Part shown: in pieces, positions 8,554 through 16,642 of the stretch
How the letters are laid out: each line of letters opens with the position of its first letter
Numbering within the stretch: position 1 is the stretch's first letter
Source: Pseudonocardia kunmingensis
Lineage (GTDB): Bacteria > Actinomycetota > Actinomycetes > Mycobacteriales > Pseudonocardiaceae
Direction of reading: 5' to 3'
Assembly: GCF_006716445.1 (NCBI RefSeq)
Contig: NZ_VFPA01000001.1
Coordinates: forward strand, 2,976,001 to 3,040,000
DNA length: 64,000 nucleotides
The notes under the pieces: model-generated
Database searches by the model: none
What the model saw: only the letters and a program-made list of their open reading frames with translations
What the model was told of the DNA's origin: nothing
Translations under genes and position numbers: made by a program

Positions 8554-8799
8554 CTGATCACCGAAGCCGTCCACCGGGGCGTCCACCGGGCCCGCGTCGG
8601 GCGGCTCCGGCCCGACGAGGCGCACGACCGCGTCGGGGCCGATCCGCAGCACCTGGTCGGCGAACCGGTCGCCGTCGAGGTCGACGGCCACCACGAGGTC
8701 GACGCCGTCGGGCTCCAGCACCGTGTCGGGCCTGCCGTCGCCGTCGGTGTCGAACCCGCAGCCGACGTCGATGTCGGGGACGTGCCCGGGCTCACCCAT
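8551..8799 (-). CDS. Small acidic repeat protein with DxDGDG motifs
   Basis: 82 residues, strongly acidic. Two calcium-loop-like motifs stand out: DTDGDGRPDT and DLDGDRFADQVLR, which resemble the DXDXDG repeats of FG-GAP/EF-hand-like or dockerin-like loops. They are preceded by the short lead-in EPGHVPDIDVGCGF. Similar short DTDGDGxPDT proteins occur widely in actinobacteria without known function. Its ATG overlaps the end of the upstream gene by eight bases. There is no signal peptide, so calcium binding outside the cell is not supported. Confidence 0.65.
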   Translation of the reverse strand: MGEPGHVPDIDVGCGFDTDGDGRPDTVLEPDGVDLVVAVDLDGDRFADQVLRIGPDAVVRLVGPEPPDAGPVDAPVDGFGDQ

Positions 8800-9577
8800 C
8801 CGCCGCCCCCGAACCGGCGGCCAGCCGGGCCAGCTCGCGGTCGACCGCGGCGCGGCGGCACAGCACCGCGGTGTCGAGCGCCGCAGCGGCCGCGCGTTCC
8901 AGCTCGATCGTCCTGCGGTCCAGGTCGGCGTCGATGGCCGCCGCCGCCGCGGCGAGGACCTGCTCGGCCGTGCGGTGCAGCCGGGCCCGCCGCGCGGCCG
9001 TGCGCCGGGCCACCGCCGCCAGGACGACCGCGGCGCCCCCGGCCCCCACCGCGAGGGGCGTGAGCGCGGGGCCGCCCAGCGCGGGCAACCCGAGCAGCGG
9101 CAGCACCGCCAGCGGGAGCAGCGCCAGCCGCCACAGGGCCGCCCCCTCGGCCACCCCGGTGAGGAACGAGGGGAGCGGCTCGATCGGCTCCGTGGCCGGT
9201 GGGACGCGCACGGCGCGCGGAGCCGGCAGCGGCGGCCACCCCGGCTCCACCTCCAGCCCCCGCTCGGTGGCGATGCGGCGCAGCGGCGGGCGCACCCCCT
9301 CGCCCCACGAGGAGACGACCGCCGCCGCCACCGCGACGACGGCGCCCTGGAGGCGGATCGGCAACATCTCGTGGACGTGCCGGTCGCCGCACCGGACGTG
9401 CGCGGCCACCTCCCGGCGCAGCGCGGCGAGCGCGGCGGCCGCCTCACCGGCGGCGGCCAGCCGCCCGAGGGCGAGGCAGCTGCGCAGCTCCGCGCGGTGG
9501 CCGCCCGCGAGCCGGGCACGCAGCTCCCGCAGCTCGGCACGGCGGGCGCGCACGGCATCGGCGTAGCGATCCGGCAT
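8792..9577 (-). CDS. Membrane protein of unknown function, 261 residues
   Basis: Not recognised. The first 150 residues are helical and Ala/Arg-rich (RYADAVRARRAELRELRARL, then AEAAAALAALRREVAAHVRCG). A hydrophobic hairpin of two membrane segments follows around residues 150-195 (LALLPLAVLPLLGLP and AVGAGGAAVVLAAVA). A C-terminal helical, coiled-coil-like stretch of about 60 residues ends the protein. The layout, coiled coil plus two-helix hairpin plus coiled coil, recalls stalk regions of dynamin-like GTPases but no GTPase domain is present. GAGCCT ends six bases before the ATG and may be a weak -10. Confidence 0.6.
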   Translation of the reverse strand: MPDRYADAVRARRAELRELRARLAGGHRAELRSCLALGRLAAAGEAAAALAALRREVAAHVRCGDRHVHEMLPIRLQGAVVAVAAAVVSSWGEGVRPPLRRIATERGLEVEPGWPPLPAPRAVRVPPATEPIEPLPSFLTGVAEGAALWRLALLPLAVLPLLGLPALGGPALTPLAVGAGGAAVVLAAVARRTAARRARLHRTAEQVLAAAAAAIDADLDRRTIELERAAAAALDTAVLCRRAAVDRELARLAAGSGAADG

Positions 9578-9671
9578 GGCGCCAGGCTCGCACCCGCGGG
9601 CCCGGTCGGGGGCGGAACCGCGGAGAACGTGTGCACCTGTGAACGGTCCGGCCCGCAAAGCCGGGGGTGGT

Positions 9672-9708
9672 CCCCGGTTCCCGGGCCCCCCACTCCCGGG
9701 AACCGGGG
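9672..9708. repeat. 14-bp inverted repeat in a 585-bp non-coding gap
   Basis: CCCCGGTTCCCGGG at 9672-9685 pairs perfectly with CCCGGGAACCGGGG at 9695-9708 across nine bases. It lies between two divergent starts (9577 minus, 10163 plus), where a terminator is not expected. I see no convincing gene in 9578-10162. Confidence 0.5.
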
Positions 9709-10162
9709 GGTGCACGCGGACGCCCCCGAGGTCCGCGTGGGCGGGCCGCGCCTGCCCACCCGCTGCCGCGGTCGTCGGGGGTGCTGCGGGGAACCCCTCG
9801 CTCCCCGCAACGCCCGGCGGTCTGCCGCGGCTGCCGTTGACGAGCTTGCCGGTGCGGTGGGGCCAGAGGGGTCCGTAGAGGTACCCGGATCAGATCACGG
9901 ATCGGTCACGAGGATCACGCGCCGCTTTTCGACCTGGTGGCGCAGGGTACGGGCGGGGTGACGGGGGCGCGGACCGCGCCACCCCACCGGGGGATCTGCG
10001 AGCCGGGGGCAACCACTCTGCGGGTTCGTGCGTCATCCATGGTGTGACGACGGTCCTGCGCCCCCACAGCGCAACCCCGTACGGGCGATGCCATCGCCCC
10101 GACCCGCAACCCCTCCCGGGCATCTTCGTTGTCCCGGTGGAGCGGACCCGTCTGGAGGATGT

Positions 10163-11044
10163 GTGAGCGCCGTTTCATCCGCCCGTGCCGCCGTGTACGG
10201 GGGCCCGGCCCCGGCCGCGCCTACCCACGCGCACCGGCCGACCCGCAGGCCGCGCCCGCAGCCGCAGCCGAGCCGGACGCCGTTCCCGACGGTCTCGGTG
10301 ATCGTGCCGACCCGCAACGAGGCGCGGAACCTCGAGATCGTGCTGCCCGCCATCGCCGCGGTGCGCCCGACCGTCCACGAGATCATCGTCGTCGACGGGA
10401 ACTCGACCGACGGCACCGTGGAGACCGCACAGCGGGTCCTGCCATGGGTGAAGATCGTCCGGCAGACGCGCAAGGGCAAGGGCAACGCCATGGCGTGCGG
10501 GTTCGCCGCGGCCACGGGCGACGTCGTCGTGATGTTCGACGCCGACGGCTCGGCGGACCCGGCGGAGATCCCCGCGTTCGTGTCGGCGCTGGTGGCAGGC
10601 GCCGACTTCGCCAAGGGCAGCCGGTTCACCCCCGGCGGCGGCAGCGACGACATCACCCTGCTGCGCAAGTCCGGCAACGCCGGGCTCAACGGCGTCGCCA
10701 ACGCGCTGTTCGGCACGTCGTACACCGACCTCTGCTACGGCTACAACGCGTTCTGGGCCGACCTGCTCCCGCTGCTCGAGCTGCCGCCGATCGACGCGCC
10801 CGCTCCCGCCGAGGGCATGCTCTGGGGCGACGGCTTCGAGATCGAGACCGTGCTGAACTGCCGGATCGCCGCCGCCGGTCTGAAGATCACCGAGGTGCCG
10901 TCGATCGAGCGCCAGCGGGTGTTCGGGGACACCAACCTGCGCACCTTCGCCGACGGCGCCCGGGTGCTGCGTACCCTTCTCGCCGAGCACCGGCGGGCCG
11001 ACCGCCGCTCGAACATCAGCGCCGCGCGCGACCGCCGCTTGTGA
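10163..11044 (+). CDS. Family 2 glycosyltransferase (polyprenyl-phosphate type)
   Basis: 293 residues, GT-A fold. SVIVPTRNEARNLEIVLP opens the domain at about residue 43, VDGNSTDGT is the nucleotide-sugar loop, and FDADGSADPAEIPAF holds the metal-binding DXD. GKGNAMACGF is the usual conserved run. It resembles dolichyl-phosphate-mannose-synthase-like enzymes that charge a polyprenyl phosphate with a sugar, but no membrane anchor is visible. The first 40 residues are Pro/Arg-rich and probably disordered. The GTG at 10163 has GGAGG four bases upstream. It forms an operon with a second GT2 gene 34 bases downstream. Confidence 0.88.
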   Translation: MSAVSSARAAVYGGPAPAAPTHAHRPTRRPRPQPQPSRTPFPTVSVIVPTRNEARNLEIVLPAIAAVRPTVHEIIVVDGNSTDGTVETAQRVLPWVKIVRQTRKGKGNAMACGFAAATGDVVVMFDADGSADPAEIPAFVSALVAGADFAKGSRFTPGGGSDDITLLRKSGNAGLNGVANALFGTSYTDLCYGYNAFWADLLPLLELPPIDAPAPAEGMLWGDGFEIETVLNCRIAAAGLKITEVPSIERQRVFGDTNLRTFADGARVLRTLLAEHRRADRRSNISAARDRRL

Positions 11045-11078
11045 GAGCGGGCGGTCGCCCGGTGGGAGGAGACCACCC

Positions 11079-12098
11079 GTGAGCAGTCCGGTCGTCACCG
11101 CGACCGTCGTGATCTGCGTCTACACCGAGAAGCGGTGGGACGACATCGTCGCGGCCGTGCGCTCGGTCGCCGCCCAGGACGTGCGGGCGGCGGAGACCCT
11201 GGTCATCGTCGACCACAACCCGGTGCTGCTCTCGCGCGCGCAGCAGGAGTTCGGGCCCCACGGGGTGCGGGTCCTGCCGAACGCACACAAGCAGGGGTTG
11301 TCGGGAGCCCGCAACACCGCCATCGCGGAAGCGGCGGGCGACGTGGTCGTCTTCCTCGACGACGACGCGCAGGCGCGGCCCGGGTGGCTCGCCGCGCTGC
11401 TCGCCCCCTACAGCGACCCGACGGTCGCGGCCGTCGGGGGCGTGGCGCACCCGCGCTGGCCCACCAACCGCCCCCGGGTGCTCCCCGGCGCGGCTCCCTA
11501 CGACCCGAACGCCACGGGCGAGCTCGACTGGATCGTCGGCTGCACCTACACCGGGCAGCCGGAGTTCCGGACCGAGGTGCGCAACCTCATGGGCTGCAAC
11601 ATGTCGTTCCGACGCGAAGTGTTCGCCCGGGTAGGCGGCTTCGCCGAGGACATCGGGCGCATCGGGAAGAACCCGCTGGGCTGCGAGGAGACCGAGCTCT
11701 GCATCCGCGCCCGGCAGGCCTACCAGCGGGCGGGTGAGAAGATCCGGATCGTGTTCGAGCCCGCCGCGGTCGTCGACCACCGGGTCAGCGCCGACCGCGT
11801 CGAATGGGCCTACCTGCGGCGGCGCTCGTGGGCGGAGGGCCTGTCGAAGGCCGCCGTCTCCAAGCTGGTCGGCAGCGAGGACGCCCTGTCCACCGAACGC
11901 AGCTACGTCGCCAAGGTGCTGCCCGCCGCCGTGCTGCGCGAGCTCAAGGAGGGCCGCGTGTCGTCGGCGGCCGCCGTCGTCACGGCCCTGGCCTGCACCG
12001 CGGCCGGGTACGCGAGGGGCAGGCTCCCCGGCGCCACCGCCGGCGTCCGGCTGCCCGCCGCGCAGGCCGCGAGCACCCGCCCGCACAGTGGTGGCTGA
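11079..12098 (+). CDS. Family 2 glycosyltransferase
   Basis: 339 residues. VTATVVICVYTEKRWDDI starts the GT-A domain, GLSGARNTAIAEA is the donor-binding loop, and FLDDDAQARPGWL carries the DDD metal motif near residue 95. CNMSFRREVF and GCEETELCIRA are the acceptor-side motifs common to GT2 enzymes that build polysaccharides or glycolipids. A small hydrophobic stretch near residue 300 (AAAVVTALACTAAGYA) may be a membrane anchor. GTG start with GGGAGGAG upstream. It is paired with the preceding GT2 gene; the product of the pair is not evident. Confidence 0.87.
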   Translation: MSSPVVTATVVICVYTEKRWDDIVAAVRSVAAQDVRAAETLVIVDHNPVLLSRAQQEFGPHGVRVLPNAHKQGLSGARNTAIAEAAGDVVVFLDDDAQARPGWLAALLAPYSDPTVAAVGGVAHPRWPTNRPRVLPGAAPYDPNATGELDWIVGCTYTGQPEFRTEVRNLMGCNMSFRREVFARVGGFAEDIGRIGKNPLGCEETELCIRARQAYQRAGEKIRIVFEPAAVVDHRVSADRVEWAYLRRRSWAEGLSKAAVSKLVGSEDALSTERSYVAKVLPAAVLRELKEGRVSSAAAVVTALACTAAGYARGRLPGATAGVRLPAAQAASTRPHSGG

Positions 12099-12897
12099 GA
12101 ATGTGTGTGAGAAGCGCGGAGCGGGCCGCCCAGGACAGCGGGACCTTGCTGCATCGCCGACAGCCGCGGCCCACGTCCGGGCTTCTCACACACATTCTGA
12201 GGCGCCGCACCGCCCGATCACCAGCTTCGTCCACCACCGCAGCCGGCTGACCGAGGGCCAGCAGCACGCATGGGACCGCTGGTGGCCCGAGCGCGGCCGG
12301 GACGTGGCCGACCTGCTCGGCGGGGCGCAACCGTACGACCCGCCGTCCTGGTTCGGGCGCACCGCACCGCTCGTGCTGGAGATCGGGTCCGGCATGGGGG
12401 AGTCGACGGCGGCGCTCGCGGCCGCCGCGCCGGACGTCGACCACATCGCGGTGGAGGTCTACGAGCCCGGGCTCGCCCAGCTGCTGATGCGGATCGCCGA
12501 GCTGGGCCTCACGAACGTCGTGCTGCTGCGCGGTGACGCCGTGGCCCTGCTGCGCGAGCGGGTGCCGCCCGCGTCGCTGGCCGGCATCCGGATCTTCTTC
12601 CCGGACCCGTGGCCCAAGCGGCGCCACCGCAAGCGCCGGCTGGTCCAGCCGGAGTTCGTGGCGCTGGCCGCCTCGCGACTGGCGCCCGGCGGCACCCTGC
12701 ACCTCGCCACCGACTGGGACGACTACGCCACGCAGATGCGGTCCGTGTGCGACGCGGAGCCCGCGCTGCGGAACACCGCGGCGGACCAGCCCGGCGGCTG
12801 GACCCCCCGACCGGACTGGCGGCCCGTCACGAAGTTCGAGCAGCGGGCCCACCACGAAGGCCGCGAGGTGCACGACCTGATCTACCGCCGCACCTGA
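12088..12897 (+). CDS. trmB: tRNA (guanine-N7)-methyltransferase
   Basis: Methylates G46 in the tRNA variable loop. The core from about residue 65 is typical: LVLEIGSGMGEST is the SAM motif, HIAVEVYEPGLAQLL follows, and IFFPDPWPKRRHRKRRL is the signature region for tRNA binding and catalysis. The first 45 or so residues have no counterpart in the fold and overlap a long DNA inverted repeat. Start is uncertain: in-frame GTG codons exist at 12088, 12091 and 12103, all overlapping or touching the end of the glycosyltransferase gene, and none has a good Shine-Dalgarno. The extra N-terminus may be disordered, as in other actinobacterial TrmB proteins. Confidence 0.9.
   Translation: MVAENVCEKRGAGRPGQRDLAASPTAAAHVRASHTHSEAPHRPITSFVHHRSRLTEGQQHAWDRWWPERGRDVADLLGGAQPYDPPSWFGRTAPLVLEIGSGMGESTAALAAAAPDVDHIAVEVYEPGLAQLLMRIAELGLTNVVLLRGDAVALLRERVPPASLAGIRIFFPDPWPKRRHRKRRLVQPEFVALAASRLAPGGTLHLATDWDDYATQMRSVCDAEPALRNTAADQPGGWTPRPDWRPVTKFEQRAHHEGREVHDLIYRRT
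12098..12198. repeat. 18-bp perfect inverted repeat within the trmB 5' region
   Basis: AGAATGTGTGTGAGAAGC at 12098-12115 is matched exactly, inverted, at 12181-12198, 65 bases apart. The pairing can extend inward through GCGGAGCGGGCCGC and GCGGCCCACGTCCG with a few mismatches. The arms are less GC-rich than the surroundings and also encode residues of the TrmB N-terminal extension. Confidence 0.75.
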
Positions 12898-12900
12898 CCC

Positions 12901-12935
12901 GCGAGTCTCCCGTCCTGACAGGGCGAGTCTCCCGT
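12901..12935. repeat. Two direct copies of a 13-mer, period 22
   Basis: GCGAGTCTCCCGT at 12901-12913 and again at 12923-12935, in the 50-base gap between the convergent ends of trmB and the thioesterase gene. No terminator is clear here. Confidence 0.6.
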
Positions 12936-12947
12936 TCGGGCCGACGA

Positions 12948-13376
12948 TCAGCTCGGAGGTGCGAGGCCCGGGACCTGACGGGTGCGGCCCCGGAACTCCG
13001 CCACCGCCGCGTCACCGTCCCGGACCGTGACGTCGTAGAGGCCCGACCGCCCGGTCATGGCGCGCTCGACGGCCTCGGCCACCAGCTCGGCCCCGAGCGC
13101 GACCGGACGCAGGAACGCGATGTCTGCACCCGAGGCGACGGCCGAGGTGCCGTGGCTGTTGGACGCGTAGGCGAGCGCGGCGTCGGCGAGCAGGAACAGG
13201 TATCCGCCGTGGCAGATGCCGTGCCCGTTGACGTGCCGCGCCTCGACCGTCATCGCGACGCGCGCCCTCCCGGGCCCGACGTCGAGCAGGCGCACCCCGG
13301 CGCCCCGCCCCGCGGCGTCGGCGCGCTCCATCGCGGCCGCGGTGCGCCGGGCGACGTCGACCTCGTCACCGGTCAC
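12948..13376 (-). CDS. PaaI-type hotdog thioesterase
   Basis: 142 residues, hotdog fold. HVNGHGICHGGYLFLLADAA (about residues 48-67) is the PaaI signature with the catalytic Asp in LADAA and the conserved HGG. PaaI hydrolyses phenylacetyl-CoA-type thioesters to release blocked CoA, but no paa genes are nearby, so a general salvage thioesterase role fits better. The GTG start lies inside the end of the preceding SnoaL-like gene (11-base overlap), so the two are cotranscribed. Confidence 0.87.
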   Translation of the reverse strand: MTGDEVDVARRTAAAMERADAAGRGAGVRLLDVGPGRARVAMTVEARHVNGHGICHGGYLFLLADAALAYASNSHGTSAVASGADIAFLRPVALGAELVAEAVERAMTGRSGLYDVTVRDGDAAVAEFRGRTRQVPGLAPPS

Positions 13377-13794
13377 GCGCGACCCACGTCTCGTGCAGGT
13401 GCCGGGCGCGCAGGCCGTGCGGAGCAGCTGCGTCGCGGGCCAGCAGCACGGTGCTGCGCCGGACGGAGGGGCCTGCGGGGCCGTCCTGGTGCTCTTCGTA
13501 GGTGACGAGGACCCCGCCGGTGTCGGCGTGCACGACGGCGACGTCCGCGATGCGGATCGACAGCCCCGGTGCCCCGCCGTGCGCGCCCTCGAACCCGGGG
13601 AGCAGCTCGTCGCGGTGCATCAGGACGCCGTCGGGGGTGACCATCGTGAAGTCGGGGGTGTGCGCCTCGGCGAAGGCGGCGTACGACGCGGGCGTGCGCG
13701 GGGCCCGCCCGGTGAGCCAGTCCTCGATCACCCGGTGCAGGTCCTCGACCTGTGCCGCGCAGCGGTCCCGCAGGGCGTCGGCGCTCTCGTCCAT
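13366..13794 (-). CDS. SnoaL/DUF4440-like protein
   Basis: 142 residues of the NTF2-like (cone-shaped alpha+beta barrel) fold. EAHTPDFTMVTPDG and LMHRDELLPGFEGAHG match the DUF4440/SnoaL pattern of a helix pair followed by a strand with a conserved Asp. The substrate is unknown. It is cotranscribed with the PaaI-like thioesterase. TACGCT at 13808-13803 ends eight bases before the ATG and lies only seven bases from the divergent -10 of the NYN gene, so the two promoters compete for the same DNA. Confidence 0.72.
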   Translation of the reverse strand: MDESADALRDRCAAQVEDLHRVIEDWLTGRAPRTPASYAAFAEAHTPDFTMVTPDGVLMHRDELLPGFEGAHGGAPGLSIRIADVAVVHADTGGVLVTYEEHQDGPAGPSVRRSTVLLARDAAAPHGLRARHLHETWVARDR

Positions 13795-13802
13795 CGTCGT
13801 GC

Positions 13803-13820
13803 AGCGTAGCCGGATAGGGT
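13803..13820. promoter_or_regulatory. Back-to-back -10 elements of two leaderless genes
   Basis: Minus strand: TACGCT (13808-13803), eight bases before the ATG at 13794. Plus strand: TAGGGT (13815-13820), six bases before the ATG at 13827. The two start codons are only 32 bases apart. Confidence 0.6.
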
Positions 13821-13826
13821 CGCACG

Positions 13827-14465
13827 ATGATCCCGACCGCGACCCCTACCGCGACGGTGCCCCCGGCGCCGCGCGTGCTCCTCGTGTGGGACGCGCCCAA
13901 CATGGACATGAGCCTCGGCTCGCTGCTCGGGGCGCGCCCCACGGCCGCGTTCCGGCCACGGTTCGACGCCGTCGGCCGGTGGCTGCTCGAGCTCGCCGGC
14001 CCGGAGGCCGTCGCCGAGGCCACGGTCTTCACCAACGTCGCTCCCGGCAGCACCGAGGTCGTCCGCCCCTGGGTCGAGGCGCTGCGCAACGTCGGTTTCG
14101 CGGTGTTCGCCAAGCCGAAGCTCAGCGACGACTCCGACGTCGACGACGACATGCTCGCCCACATCGCGCTGCGCGCCGCGGAGGGCGGCCTGCAGCACGT
14201 CGTGGTGGCGTCCGGGGACGGGCGCGCGTTCCGCGAGCCGCTCGAGGACCTCGACGCGGCCGGTACCGGCGTCACGGTCATCGGGTTCCGGGAGCACGCG
14301 ACCTTCGCGCTCAACTCCGAGGTGATCGAGTTCGTCGACCTCGAGGACATCGACGGGGTGTTCCGCGAGCCGCTCCCGCGCATCACCCTCGACTCGCTGC
14401 CCGAGACCGGCGCCTGGCTCCCGCCGTTCCGCTCGCTCCGGTCGCTGCTGGAGCCGCGGCGGTGA
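13827..14465 (+). CDS. NYN-domain (PIN-like) nuclease
   Basis: 212 residues. The NYN/DUF88 fold starts at VLLVWDAPNMDMSLGSLLG (about residue 17), whose Asp-Asn pair is part of the acidic site. KLSDDSDVDDDMLAHIAL and HVVVASGDGRAF give the other acidic residues. Such proteins are predicted metal-dependent RNases. The C-terminal tail after residue 165 is a conserved-looking acidic/proline stretch (FREPLPRITLDSLPETG). The stop overlaps the GTG of the amidohydrolase gene by four bases. Promoter TAGGGT lies six bases before the ATG. Confidence 0.85.
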   Translation: MIPTATPTATVPPAPRVLLVWDAPNMDMSLGSLLGARPTAAFRPRFDAVGRWLLELAGPEAVAEATVFTNVAPGSTEVVRPWVEALRNVGFAVFAKPKLSDDSDVDDDMLAHIALRAAEGGLQHVVVASGDGRAFREPLEDLDAAGTGVTVIGFREHATFALNSEVIEFVDLEDIDGVFREPLPRITLDSLPETGAWLPPFRSLRSLLEPRR

Positions 14466-15778
14466 CACCGATCCGGCTCGCCGCGCCGGTCGTGCTGCCG
14501 TGCGACCCGGGGTGCTCCGTCCTGCGGGACGCGGTGGTGGACGTCGACGCGGACGGCCGGATCGCGCACGTCGGGCCGCGGGCGACGGCGCCGCCGAGCA
14601 CCGCGCCCGTCACCGAACTGCCGGGGGCGCTCCTGCCCGGGCTGGTCAACAGCCACGCGCACACGCCGATGATCGCGCTGCGCGGCATGGGTGGCGACCT
14701 GCCGCTGCTGCCGTGGCTGCAGGACGTCATGTGGCCGGCCGAGGGGCGGCTCGAGGCGGGCGACGTCCGGGTGGCGATGACGTCCGGGTGCGTCGAGCTG
14801 CTGCGCACCGGCTGCACCACCAGCGTGGAGATGTACTTCTTCACCGACGCGGTGATCGACGCCGTGACGGCCGTCGGCTCCCGCGTCGTCCTCACCCCCG
14901 GCGTGATCGCCGCACCGGGCTGGGACCGGATCGGCACGTGGGAGCAGATGCGTGACGACGTGTCCGCGCGCATCGACGCGAACGGCCTGCGTTCGGGGCC
15001 GGGGGACCGCATCGAGCTCGGCTACGGCCCGCACGCCGCGTACACGCTCCCGCCGGAGGCGCTCGCCTCGGTGGCCGAGCACGCCCGCGCCCGCGACGCC
15101 CTGCTGCACATCCACGTCGCCGAGGCGCCCGACGAGGACCGCGCGCAGCGCGCGTCGCACGGCACGGTGCCCGCCCTGCTGGACGACGTCGGCGCGCTCG
15201 GCGGGCGGGTCCTCGCCGCGCACGGCGTGCACCTCTCCGACGCCGACATCGCGCTGCTCGCGGCGCGGGGCGCGGCGGTCGCCCACTGCCCGGGCTCGAA
15301 CGCGAAGCTCGCGGCCGGCATCGCGCGGGTCACCGCCCTGCGCCGGGCCGGGGTGCGCGTGGGTCTCGGGACCGACGGGCCGGCGTCCGGCGACGACCTC
15401 GACCTGTGGGCCGAGGCCCGGCTCGCCGGGCTGCTCGCCCGCGTGAGCAGCGGGGACGCCGCCGCGCTGACCGCCGCCGAGCTGCTGCTGATGGCCACCC
15501 GCGACGGCGCCGCCGCGATCGGCCGGGACGACCTCGGGGCGGTCGCCCCCGGCTGCTGGGCCGACCTGGTGCACGTCGACCTCGACGACCCGGTGTTCGT
15601 CGCGCCCGAGGACGACGCGCAACTCCTGTCCAACCTGGTGTGGGCGGGCGGCTCCCGCCTCGTCCGCGACGTGTGGGTCGCCGGCGAGCAGGTGCTCGCG
15701 GGCGGCGAGCCGACGCGCGTGGACCGGCGGGCCGCCACCGTCGCCCTGCGCGCGGCGGCGGCCCGGCTGCGCGCCTGA
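14462..15778 (+). CDS. Amidohydrolase, nucleobase/SAH-type deaminase (TrzA/MtaD-like)
   Basis: 438 residues, TIM-barrel metal-dependent deaminase of the cytosine-deaminase-like group. Metal ligands are visible: NSHAHTPMIALRGM (HXH, residue about 62), HIHVAE near 217, AHGVHL near 254 and GTDGPAS near 302. MtaD-type members deaminate methylthioadenosine or S-adenosylhomocysteine; TrzA types act on triazines. I cannot separate these by sequence here. The GTG overlaps the NYN stop as GTGA. A hairpin follows the stop. Confidence 0.87.
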   Translation: MTPIRLAAPVVLPCDPGCSVLRDAVVDVDADGRIAHVGPRATAPPSTAPVTELPGALLPGLVNSHAHTPMIALRGMGGDLPLLPWLQDVMWPAEGRLEAGDVRVAMTSGCVELLRTGCTTSVEMYFFTDAVIDAVTAVGSRVVLTPGVIAAPGWDRIGTWEQMRDDVSARIDANGLRSGPGDRIELGYGPHAAYTLPPEALASVAEHARARDALLHIHVAEAPDEDRAQRASHGTVPALLDDVGALGGRVLAAHGVHLSDADIALLAARGAAVAHCPGSNAKLAAGIARVTALRRAGVRVGLGTDGPASGDDLDLWAEARLAGLLARVSSGDAAALTAAELLLMATRDGAAAIGRDDLGAVAPGCWADLVHVDLDDPVFVAPEDDAQLLSNLVWAGGSRLVRDVWVAGEQVLAGGEPTRVDRRAATVALRAAAARLRA

Positions 15779-15779
15779 A

Positions 15780-15805
15780 CGGCCCCGACCGATCGGCCGG
15801 GGCCG
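15780..15805. terminator. Hairpin between convergent genes
   Basis: CGGCCCC (15780-15786) pairs with GGGGCCG (15799-15805) around a partly self-complementary CCGATCGG centre. It could stop transcription from both sides. No T-run. Confidence 0.5.
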
Positions 15806-15812
15806 GCCGGCG

Positions 15813-16178
15813 TCACCAGCGGCCGTGGGAGCCCTCGTAGGAGCGGTGGTGGCGTCCGCTCTCGTGCGGGACGCGGCGGCCGCGCGGGGTCGTCGCGGTG
15901 CCGGGCGCGAGGGCCTGCACCGGGATCGGCGCCGTCAGCGGGTCGCGGCGGAAGGCGTCGACGGGATCGGCGGCGCTGCGCTGCGCCGGGCGGGCCTGCG
16001 GGACGACGGGGTCGTGCTGACGGCTGCGCCAGCCGCTGCGGCTGAGCGCGTGGAAGATCGGTGTCAGGGCGGCCTCCTCGCTGTAGGAGTGCCGGCCGGT
16101 CACCGGGCCCCAGTCGTCGTCGGCGTTCGGGTAGCGGGTGGCTGCCAGCCAGTCCAGGTCCGTCACAAGCTCGGACAC
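15813..16178 (-). CDS. Hypothetical protein, 121 residues
   Basis: Not recognised. The N-terminal 30 residues look conserved (LDWLAATRYPNADDDWGPVT, with HSYSEEAALTPIF after it). The rest is Arg/Pro-rich, ends in HESGRHHRSYEGSHGRW and is probably disordered. GTG start with GGAGGTGA about four bases upstream, a strong Shine-Dalgarno. No membrane segment or metal motif other than the His-rich tail. Confidence 0.6.
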   Translation of the reverse strand: MSELVTDLDWLAATRYPNADDDWGPVTGRHSYSEEAALTPIFHALSRSGWRSRQHDPVVPQARPAQRSAADPVDAFRRDPLTAPIPVQALAPGTATTPRGRRVPHESGRHHRSYEGSHGRW

Positions 16179-16587
16179 GCGTCACCTCCGTGATCGACCG
16201 TGCGCCGCTGCTGCGTCCGGCTCTCTTCCTGCTGAGCCGTTCGGCGCACTCTGCCACCCACAACGGGGACACTCGGGCGTGGAAACGGCCGCGACGAGAC
16301 CGTTACAGGCCTGCGGGCCGATTCCCCTCGTTCGGGTGGATCCGGCGTGTCGCACCGCTCTCGTGCGTATTCGTCCGCGGCGCAGCGCGACCCTTTCGGG
16401 ATGCCCTCGAGCGGGCCCGCACCACGTCGCGGTCGTCCCGCGGGCTTCCGTGCGCGCGATTCGCGCGGGATTGGGCCGACGAGGTGGCGAGGAACGCGCA
16501 TCCGCAATCGCAGCGTGACCGTTCCTCACCTGAGCGGGCCAGCGAGACCACGGTCAGCGGTCAATCACACGGGTGTCATTCCACGCA

Positions 16588-16613
16588 GCGTTTCCCGCCA
16601 CGGCGGGGAACGC
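16588..16613 (-). terminator. Hairpin downstream of the aldo/keto reductase gene
   Basis: GCGTTTCCCGCC (16588-16599) and GGCGGGGAACGC (16602-16613) pair with one G-T. It sits 30 bases past the stop of the minus-strand gene. The rest of 16179-16642 shows no gene I can support. Confidence 0.5.
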
Positions 16614-16642
16614 GCGGTGCGCGACGCAGCGCAGTCGTCCGG

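Noticed and set aside
9890..10178. Short minus-strand frames (77 and 87 residues) in the 9.6-10.2 kb gap
   Set aside because: No Shine-Dalgarno, no motif and they run into the glycosyltransferase start region; not supportable.
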